Source: AC-51 sp036265325 (GTDB taxonomy: Bacteria > Actinomycetota > UBA4738 > HRBIN12). From it: a DNA stretch of 20,151 nucleotides. Made by a program: the position numbers and the translations under genes. Under the pieces are notes generated by a model. That model did no database searches. It worked only from the letters and a program-made list of their open reading frames with translations, and was not told the DNA's origin. Location: assembly GCA_036265325.1 (NCBI GenBank), contig DATAPH010000063.1, positions 1 through 20,151 on the forward strand. Reading direction: 5' to 3'. Below are positions 15,439 to 20,151 of this stretch, one piece after another; position 1 is the first letter of the stretch; every line of letters starts with the position of its first letter.

Positions 15439-16613
15439 AGCGCCGCGGGCTCGGCCAAGTGATAGCCCTGCCCGAAGCGAACCCCGAGCTCACGGAGCGT
15501 GTCGAGCTCCGTGGACGTCTCGATCCCCTCGGCGATGATCGTCATGTTCATCTCGTCGGCGAACGAGATCAGCGCGGACGCGAGCGCGCGTCGTCCCCGG
15601 TCGAGGTCGATCGACCGGACGAGGCTGATGTCGACCTTCACGATGTCGGGGGCGAGCGCGAGGGTGTGCCGAAGGCTCGCGTAGCCGGCGCCGGCGTCGT
15701 CGATCGCGATCCGAACCCCGAGTGCGCGCAGCGGCCGCAGCGAGTCGGCGAGCTCGTCGTAGTCCTCGACGGGCTCGTGCTCGGTGATCTCCACGATCAG
15801 CCGTCCGGCGTTGCCGGCGAGCAGGTCGATCAGCTCGGGGCTCCGCACCGTGCGATGCGATGCGTTCAGCGAGAGGTACGCGGTCGCCGGCAATCGGGGG
15901 AGCAACGAGATCGCGCGCTCCATCGTCGAGAGCTCGAGCTGGGTGCCGAGCTCCAGCGCGGCGGCCTCGGCGAACCATTCGTTGGGCGGCCGGGGCGGGA
16001 GCGACCGGAACCGTGCGAGCGCCTCGAACCCGACCGATTCGCGAGTGGTCAGGTCAACGATCGGTTGGACGTGGATCGCGAGTCCCTCGCCGGAGACGAA
16101 CCGCTGGATCTCGGCGGCTCGGGTGCGGATCCGCTGCAGCTCGATCTCCTCGCGCCGCAGCTGTGACGACAGTTCGAGGACGATGTCGTCCACGACGTCG
16201 GCCGAGACGCTCGCCCGCCCGTTGGCGACCCGGTGGATCGAGTCGACGATGTCGTCTCCCGCGGTGCCCTTGACGAGATAGCCGACCGCACCAGCCCGGA
16301 GCATCTCGAGCACCGTGGCGCGGTCCTCGAAGGCGGACAGCGCGATCACGCGCGTTCGGGGGGAGCTGCGCACGATCTCGCGGGCAGCTCGGGGGCCGCC
16401 GCCGAGCGGCATGCTCACGTCGACGAGCGCCACGTCCGGCTGCTCCCGCTGGGCGAGGGAGACGGCTTCCTCGGCGTCCGCCGCGGCGCCCACGAGCGCC
16501 AGCGACGGTTCCTGCGCGAGCAGCGTCGAGAGCGCGTCACGCAAGGCGGGTTCGTCGTCGGCAAGGAGAACGCGCACATGCGCGTTGCGGCCCAGGGGAA
16601 GGGGGGCGCTCAC
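15435..16613 (-). CDS. Response regulator with EAL c-di-GMP phosphodiesterase domain
   Basis: A 392-residue protein. Residues about 13-135 form a receiver domain (DDE at 19-21, phospho-acceptor Asp65 in ALVDVSMP, Lys115 in GYLVKG), most like NarL/LuxR-type receivers. A linker (about 150-172) leads to the EAL domain. Key catalytic positions are present: QPI (183-185), EAL (197-199), Asn250, Glu275 in EITEHE, DDAGAGYAS (305-313), Lys326, Glu362 in AEGIET and Gln382 in GQGYHLAEP. It should therefore hydrolyse c-di-GMP. The GTG at 16613 is chosen because TAGCGT lies 7 bases upstream; another in-frame GTG at 16577 would remove 12 residues before the first receiver strand and is possible. Longer upstream readings run antisense into the peptidase gene. 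It faces the REC-GGDDF gene tail to tail. Confidence 0.93.
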   Translation of the reverse strand: MSAPLPLGRNAHVRVLLADDEPALRDALSTLLAQEPSLALVGAAADAEEAVSLAQREQPDVALVDVSMPLGGGPRAAREIVRSSPRTRVIALSAFEDRATVLEMLRAGAVGYLVKGTAGDDIVDSIHRVANGRASVSADVVDDIVLELSSQLRREEIELQRIRTRAAEIQRFVSGEGLAIHVQPIVDLTTRESVGFEALARFRSLPPRPPNEWFAEAAALELGTQLELSTMERAISLLPRLPATAYLSLNASHRTVRSPELIDLLAGNAGRLIVEITEHEPVEDYDELADSLRPLRALGVRIAIDDAGAGYASLRHTLALAPDIVKVDISLVRSIDLDRGRRALASALISFADEMNMTIIAEGIETSTELDTLRELGVRFGQGYHLAEPAAL

Positions 16614-16620
16614 GGGGGTG

Positions 16621-16626
16621 ACGCTA
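16621..16626 (-). promoter_or_regulatory. -10 element TAGCGT, leaderless start of the REC-EAL gene
   Basis: TAGCGT on the minus strand ends 7 bases before the GTG at 16613, with only a C-rich spacer between, so the gene is probably leaderless. The TA at 16625-16626 is shared with the plus-strand element TAGCAT. Confidence 0.6.
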
Positions 16627-16630
16627 GCAT
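16625..16630 (+). promoter_or_regulatory. -10 element TAGCAT for the S51 peptidase gene
   Basis: TAGCAT would start transcription near 16637, giving a leader of about 30 bases with GGGGA just before the GTG at 16669. It overlaps the divergent -10 of the REC-EAL gene within ACGCTAGCAT. Confidence 0.5.
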
Positions 16631-16668
16631 CCCGACGGGCGGCGCAACAGCACCCGGACTGGGGACAC

Positions 16669-17358
16669 GTGCGGCAGGTCGTGGCGATGGGCGGGGGAGG
16701 CTGGTTGATGGACGACCCAGCCTTGGATCGGTTCGTGCTCGGGCAGACGGACGCCTCGCGACCGAGGATCTGCTTCATCCCGACCGCCTCGGGCGACCGG
16801 TCGGCCGAGCGCTTCCACGATGCGTTCCCGGCCGACGGGTTCGACGTGAGCATCCTGTGGCTGTTCGACCGGGAGGTTGCGGACATCGGGGCGTTCCTCG
16901 GGGAGCAGGACGTCGTCTACGTCGGCGGTGGCAACACCGTCAGCATGCTCGCGGTGTGGCGGGCGCACGGCGTCGACCGTGCGCTCCGCGATGCCTACGA
17001 CGCGGGCGTGGTCATGGCGGGGATGAGCGCCGGAGCGAACTGCTGGTTCGAGGCGTGCACGACCGACTCGTTCCAGCTGGGACGCGCCGATCCACTGCTC
17101 GACGGGCTTGGGTTCGTGCCCGGTTCGTTCACCCCGCACTACGACAGCGAACCGGCGAGGCGGCCCTCGATGCTCGAGCTGATCGCGTCGGGCGGGCTGC
17201 CGCCGGGCTACGCGTGCGACGACTACGCGGCGGTGCACCTGATCGACGGCGAGCTGCGCGAGGCGGTGCGGTCGCGGCCCGGCGCGCGCGCGTTCCGGGT
17301 CGAGCCGGGTGGTGACGGCACGCACGAGGGACCGCTCGGCGGGCGGATGGTCGCATGA
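16669..17358 (+). CDS. Peptidase S51 family protein (peptidase E/cyanophycinase-like)
   Basis: A 229-residue protein of the S51 class-I-glutamine-amidotransferase-like fold. GMSAGANCWFE holds the nucleophile Ser120, and His157 in FTPHYDSE is the likely catalytic His; YVGGGNTVSML (84-94) is also typical. Family members are aspartyl dipeptidase PepE and cyanophycinase; the length matches PepE-type members. No secretion signal is seen, so it is probably cytoplasmic. The GTG at 16669 is chosen because family proteins begin just before the VVAMGGGG strand and GGGGA lies 4 bases upstream; earlier in-frame starts lie inside the divergent regulator. The gene precedes hutH by 43 bases, but hutH has its own -10, so an operon is uncertain. 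Whether it cleaves Asp-X dipeptides or another substrate cannot be told. Confidence 0.87.
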   Translation: MRQVVAMGGGGWLMDDPALDRFVLGQTDASRPRICFIPTASGDRSAERFHDAFPADGFDVSILWLFDREVADIGAFLGEQDVVYVGGGNTVSMLAVWRAHGVDRALRDAYDAGVVMAGMSAGANCWFEACTTDSFQLGRADPLLDGLGFVPGSFTPHYDSEPARRPSMLELIASGGLPPGYACDDYAAVHLIDGELREAVRSRPGARAFRVEPGGDGTHEGPLGGRMVA

Positions 17359-17366
17359 CGAGAACG

Positions 17367-17381
17367 TCCGGCACGACCGGA
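17367..17381 (+). terminator. Short hairpin between the S51 peptidase gene and hutH
   Basis: TCCGG (17367-17371) pairs with CCGGA (17377-17381) around a 5-base loop, 8 bases after the peptidase stop and 5 bases before the hutH -10. The stem is short and lacks a U-tract, so it is weak evidence for termination. Confidence 0.25.
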
Positions 17382-17386
17382 GCGGG

Positions 17387-17392
17387 TAGCCT
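17387..17392 (+). promoter_or_regulatory. -10 element TAGCCT for hutH
   Basis: TAGCCT ends 9 bases before the ATG at 17402. It is the same hexamer as at 113-118. No ribosome binding site lies between, so hutH is probably leaderless or nearly so. Confidence 0.55.
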
Positions 17393-17401
17393 TCGACGTC
17401 G

Positions 17402-18919
17402 ATGAGTCAGCCCGTTGCGCTCGGCGAACCGCTCACGCTCGAGGACGTCGAACGCGTTGCGCTCGGCGCGCCGGTCACCCTCGGCGACGGCCCGCGCGGC
17501 CGCATCCGGGCGTCGCGTGACGTGATCGAGCGCGCCGTCGCCGACGGGGAGACGATGTACGGCGTCACGACGGGGTTCGGCGCGCTCGCCGACACGCGGA
17601 TCGATCCGTCCGAGGCAGCGACGTTGCAACGGGGGATCGTGACGTCGCACGCGACGGCGGTCGGGCCGGATCTCTCGCGGGCAGAGGCGCGCGCGATGCT
17701 CGTGCTTCGCGCGCATGTGCTCGCGCTCGGGCACTCCGGCGTGCGCGTCGAGGTCGTCGAGCGGATGGTCGAGATGCTGAACCGCGACCTGATCCCTGCG
17801 GTGCCCCAGCAGGGATCGCTCGGCGCGTCGGGCGACCTCGCGCCGCTCGCGTGCCTGGCGCTGCCGCTGCTCGGCCTTGGGCGGCTGCTCACCGGAGAGG
17901 GTGCGGAACCGGCGGCCGGCGCGCTGTCGCGCGCCGGCCTCGCACCGCTCGAGCTGGGCGCGAAGGAAGGCCTCGCGCTCGTCAACGGGACGCAGGGCAT
18001 GCTCGCCGTCGGGATCATGGCGCTTGCGCGCGCCGAGCGGCTGCTTCGCACCGCCGACGTCGTGGCCGCCATGACGATCGAGGCCCTGCTCGGAACCGAC
18101 GCTGCGTTCGACGAGCGGTTGCACGCGCTCCGACCGCATCCGGGCCAGGCGGCATCGGCGGCCAACCTTCGGCGGCTGCTAACGGATTCGGCGATCCGCG
18201 AGTCGCATCGCGACTCGCCGCATCTCGTGCAAGACGCATATTCGTTGCGCTGCACGCCTCAGGTGCACGGCGCCTCGCGCGACACGGCCGCCCACGTGGC
18301 GAACGTGCTCGGCATCGAGGTGAACGCCGTCTCGGACAACCCGATCGTCTGGGACGACGGCGACGTGCGCAGCGGCGGCAACTTCCACGGGATGCCGGTC
18401 GCGGTTGCGCTCGACGCGCTGGCCTTGTCGCTCGTATCGCTCGCGTCGATCAGTGACCGCCGGCTGTACCGGCTGCTCGATGTCACGCGGTCCAACGGGT
18501 TGCCGCCGTTCCTCGTGCCCGAGAGCGGGCTCAACAGCGGCTTCATGCTCGTCCAGTACACGGCGGCGTCGCTCGTGTCGGAGTGCAAGTCGCTCGCGCA
18601 TCCGGCGTCGGTCGACTCGATCCCGTCGAGCGCCGGCCAGGAGGATCACGTGAGCATGGGGATGACCGCCGCGCGGCACGCGCGCGCCGTCGTCGACAAC
18701 GCCGAGATCGTGGTCGCGCTCGAGGCGCTCGGCGCCGCGCAGGCGCTCGACCTCCGCGCGCCGCTCGACGCGGGTCCCGCCACCCGCGCGGCGCACGATG
18801 CGATCCGGGCGCGTGTGCCGTTCGTCGAGCACGACCGCGAGCTCGGGCCGGACATCGCGTCCGCGATCGAGCTCGTGCGCGACGGCGCCCTCATCACGGC
18901 CGCCGGCCCGCTCGCATGA
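17402..18919 (+). CDS. hutH: Histidine ammonia-lyase
   Basis: A 505-residue enzyme of the aromatic amino acid lyase family, normally removing ammonia from L-histidine to give urocanate. The MIO cofactor arises from Ala142-Ser143-Gly144 in GSLGASGDLAPLA. The catalytic Tyr53 lies in MYGVTTGFG, SHA at 82-84 is the His-selective form of the selectivity loop, and QDAYSLRCTPQVHGA and SDNPIVW are further hallmarks. The length matches bacterial HutH. No hutU, hutI or hutG is in the window, so the pathway would have to be completed elsewhere, or the urocanate may be an end product. A TAGCCT -10 precedes the ATG. The TGA overlaps the ATG of the SRPBCC gene (ATGA), showing coupled translation. Phenylalanine or tyrosine lyase or aminomutase activity is a less likely alternative. 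Confidence 0.93.
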   Translation: MSQPVALGEPLTLEDVERVALGAPVTLGDGPRGRIRASRDVIERAVADGETMYGVTTGFGALADTRIDPSEAATLQRGIVTSHATAVGPDLSRAEARAMLVLRAHVLALGHSGVRVEVVERMVEMLNRDLIPAVPQQGSLGASGDLAPLACLALPLLGLGRLLTGEGAEPAAGALSRAGLAPLELGAKEGLALVNGTQGMLAVGIMALARAERLLRTADVVAAMTIEALLGTDAAFDERLHALRPHPGQAASAANLRRLLTDSAIRESHRDSPHLVQDAYSLRCTPQVHGASRDTAAHVANVLGIEVNAVSDNPIVWDDGDVRSGGNFHGMPVAVALDALALSLVSLASISDRRLYRLLDVTRSNGLPPFLVPESGLNSGFMLVQYTAASLVSECKSLAHPASVDSIPSSAGQEDHVSMGMTAARHARAVVDNAEIVVALEALGAAQALDLRAPLDAGPATRAAHDAIRARVPFVEHDRELGPDIASAIELVRDGALITAAGPLA

Positions 18920-19368
18920 GGATCGGACGGTCGGTCGACCTGCCGTGCGCCGCGGACGAAGCGTGGCGCGTCCTCACCGATTGGGAACGGCAGGCCGACT
19001 GGATGCGTGACGCAGATGCGGTCGTGGTGACGTCGCCGGCTCGCACGGGCGCCGGCGTCACCCTCGAGGTGCGAACGCGGTTGTTCCAGATCCCGGCGTT
19101 CACGGAAACGATCGTGGTGACGGCATGGGATCCGCCGTCGGGACTGAGCATCGAGCACGGGCCGCCGGTCCGCGGTCAGGGCGAGTGGTCGCTCACGCCG
19201 ATCCGGGCCGGAACACGGTTCACCTGGGTGGAGGACGTCGAACTCGACGCCCCGGTCCTCGGGTGGTTGCTCACCGCCTGCTATGCGCCGGTGCTCGGCA
19301 TGTTGCTGCGTCGGTCGATGCATGGGCTGCGCGCTTCGATCATCGGGCGGGGGCCCGACCGCGGCTAA
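18916..19368 (+). CDS. SRPBCC (START/polyketide cyclase-like) family protein
   Basis: A 150-residue protein with the helix-grip fold pattern. It opens with IGRSVDLPCAADEAWRVLTDWER, the usual first strand and helix of the family, and continues with GAGVTLEVRTRL, WDPPSGLSIEH and GTRFTWVEDVEL, alternating beta strands that would wrap a hydrophobic pocket. The C-terminal helix (about 115-140) is long and hydrophobic. Such proteins bind lipids, polyketides or other hydrophobic ligands, or act as small cyclases or toxin-like RatA/CoxG relatives; the ligand is not predictable here. The ATG shares ATGA with the hutH stop, so it is co-translated with hutH; a link to histidine breakdown is unexplained. 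It ends convergent with the cupin gene, the two stop codons sharing CTAA (19365-19368). Confidence 0.85.
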   Translation: MRIGRSVDLPCAADEAWRVLTDWERQADWMRDADAVVVTSPARTGAGVTLEVRTRLFQIPAFTETIVVTAWDPPSGLSIEHGPPVRGQGEWSLTPIRAGTRFTWVEDVELDAPVLGWLLTACYAPVLGMLLRRSMHGLRASIIGRGPDRG

Positions 19369-19685
19369 CCGGGCGGCGGGGCGAGGACCAGCAGCACCAC
19401 CGACGGGTCCGCCGATGCGTTGCGGATCGTCAACTCGTCGCCGGCGGGCACCGTCGCCGACGCCCACTGCTTCATCCGCGCGCGGTTCCGCCCGATCTGG
19501 GCCGCGACCTCACCGGACAGCACCACGACCAGGCCCTCGGCTTTTGCGTCGCTCATCGGGCCGACGCCCTGGGCCTCCTGCAGACAGATCACCTGGGAGA
19601 ACAGCTGCTCGGTCTCGTGCAGCACCTCGGTGCGGGCGGCTTCCTCGTCGAAGTAGATGAGATCGGTCACGTTGCGTGTCTTCAT
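19365..19685 (-). CDS. Small cupin-fold protein
   Basis: A 106-residue protein. The layout SQVICLQEAQGVGPMSD, then EGLVVVLSGEVAAQIG, then VPAGDELTIRNAS and VVLLVLAPP follows the two conserved cupin motifs. The metal-binding His residues normally found in the first motif (H-x-H...E) are not present: the equivalent stretch reads SDAKAE. The second motif likewise has AGDELTIRN without His. It is therefore probably a metal-free cupin with a binding or structural role; this is inference from motif alignment by eye. The ATG at 19685 is supported by TACCCT 9 bases upstream. It is divergent from pepA and convergent with the SRPBCC gene. No clear functional partner is nearby. Confidence 0.75.
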   Translation of the reverse strand: MKTRNVTDLIYFDEEAARTEVLHETEQLFSQVICLQEAQGVGPMSDAKAEGLVVVLSGEVAAQIGRNRARMKQWASATVPAGDELTIRNASADPSVVLLVLAPPPG

Positions 19686-19694
19686 CGCCGCCCC

Positions 19695-19700
19695 AGGGTA
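19695..19700 (-). promoter_or_regulatory. -10 element TACCCT for the cupin gene
   Basis: TACCCT on the minus strand ends 9 bases before the ATG at 19685, fitting a leaderless or near-leaderless start. Confidence 0.45.
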
Positions 19701-19753
19701 GCGAGCGCCGTGGCGAGCGGCGTCTCGAGGGCGTGTGATCCGCCGGTCGCCAC

Positions 19754-19759
19754 TAGACT
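19754..19759 (+). promoter_or_regulatory. -10 element TAGACT for pepA
   Basis: TAGACT would start transcription near 19766, giving a leader of about 50 bases with a good ribosome binding site, GGAGGGG (19805-19811), 4 bases before the GTG at 19816. Confidence 0.5.
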
Positions 19760-19815
19760 GCGCGCGACCGTGTCCGCGACGGTGGCCGCGCGCGTGGCCC
19801 GCGAGGAGGGGATCC

Positions 19816-20151
19816 GTGACCAGGTTCCGCACGTCGACCGATTCGGCCCGAGACATCGCAGCCGACGTCCTCATCGTCCCCGCGTTCAGCGACGGCGATC
19901 TGGGCCCCGGTCTCAAGGAGGTCGGTCTCGACGAGGCGTACAGGGCCGCGCGGTTGACCGGGAAGAAGGGCGAGAACCTCCTCGTCACCCGTCGTGAAGG
20001 CGACCGGTTCCAGGCGGCGAACGTGCTGATCGTCGGCGTGGGCCCGAAGGACGACCTCGATCTGACCGCGATGCGGCGGCGCCTCGGGCGCGCCGCGGCG
20101 TCGACGCGCCGGTTCCCGACGGTGGCGACGACCTTCGCGCGCGCCTTCGGC
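19816..20151 (+). CDS. pepA: Leucyl aminopeptidase, N-terminal part (cut by window edge)
   Basis: The first 112 codons of a gene starting at GTG 19816, preceded by GGAGGGG. The protein begins VTRFRTSTDSARDIAADVLI and continues with VPAFSDGDLGPGL, EAYRAARLTGKKGEN and VLIVGVGPKDDLD, then an alpha-helical stretch RRRLGRAAAS. This is the N-terminal domain of M17 leucyl aminopeptidases (a macro-domain-like fold that forms the hexamer); the metal-binding catalytic domain lies beyond the window. M17 enzymes remove N-terminal residues from peptides in the cytoplasm. Because only the N domain is visible, activity and completeness cannot be judged. It is divergent from the cupin gene with separate promoters. 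Confidence 0.85.
   Translation, partial: MTRFRTSTDSARDIAADVLIVPAFSDGDLGPGLKEVGLDEAYRAARLTGKKGENLLVTRREGDRFQAANVLIVGVGPKDDLDLTAMRRRLGRAAASTRRFPTVATTFARAFG

Noticed and set aside
16614..16886. Extension of the REC-EAL gene upstream of GTG 16613
   Set aside because: It overlaps the divergent S51 gene and contains Ser/Pro/Arg-rich sequence with no receiver-domain features.
19769..19815. A leaderless start at GTG 19769 after the TAGACT element
   Set aside because: The frame gives Arg/Pro-rich sequence out of frame with pepA, whose own GTG at 19816 has a strong ribosome binding site.

Overview
This is a very GC-rich, tightly packed bacterial chromosome segment with 19 intact or edge-truncated genes and one gene remnant. 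The most likely source is an uncultured or deep-branching member of the Actinomycetota. Reasons: codon use with G/C at almost every third position, frequent GTG starts, many starts preceded by a TANNNT -10 hexamer only 6-9 bases away (leaderless transcription), a cofactor-F420 signature (an FrhB-type protein and a luciferase-like oxidoreductase), and a mycobacterial-type 7-iron ferredoxin. I cannot place it to class. I see no tRNA, rRNA, CRISPR, insertion sequence or phage gene, and no base-composition break suggesting an island.

Layout: (1) 1-2451: the tail of an aldehyde dehydrogenase, a small membrane protein, a convergent alpha/beta hydrolase, a divergent F420-type luciferase-like oxidoreductase, and ferredoxin fdxA. 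(2) 2456-6586 (-): one very large soluble histidine kinase with a GAF domain and seven consecutive PAS modules. (3) 6736-9467 (-): an FrhB-family iron-sulfur flavoprotein, an A-type Fe-S carrier and an M20 metallopeptidase. (4) 9528-10916 (+): a CoA-centred operon of a NudL-like Nudix hydrolase, a CoA-binding Rossmann protein and a tiny DUF4177-like protein, ending in a broken glyoxalase-like gene. (5) 10913-14267 (-): a transsulfuration operon, cbs, then a DUF429 RNase-H-fold protein, then a cystathionine gamma-lyase/synthase. (6) 14469-16613: two convergent c-di-GMP response regulators, REC-GGDDF (+) and REC-EAL (-). (7) 16669-19368 (+): an S51 peptidase, histidine ammonia-lyase and an SRPBCC protein. 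(8) 19365-20151: a small cupin (-) and the start of leucyl aminopeptidase pepA (+).

How the genes fit together: ferredoxin, FrhB, the Fe-S carrier and the luciferase-like enzyme point to F420/ferredoxin redox metabolism. cbs plus the gamma-lyase form a reverse transsulfuration route from homocysteine to cysteine. The two c-di-GMP regulators carry a diguanylate-cyclase-like domain and a phosphodiesterase domain, so they plausibly act in opposition; each start region has a -10 element that overlaps a -10 element on the other strand. The multi-PAS kinase has no adjacent response regulator, so its partner is elsewhere or may be one of these two.

Most of the window is ordinary metabolism. The points I rate worth a second look are the DUF429 protein with a C-terminal CxCxC...GHD motif inside a transsulfuration operon, the two symmetric bidirectional promoters flanking the c-di-GMP pair, the seven-PAS kinase, the glyoxalase-like remnant, and the consistent leaderless promoter pattern. 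I do not see convincing evidence of a wholly new defence or mobile system here.
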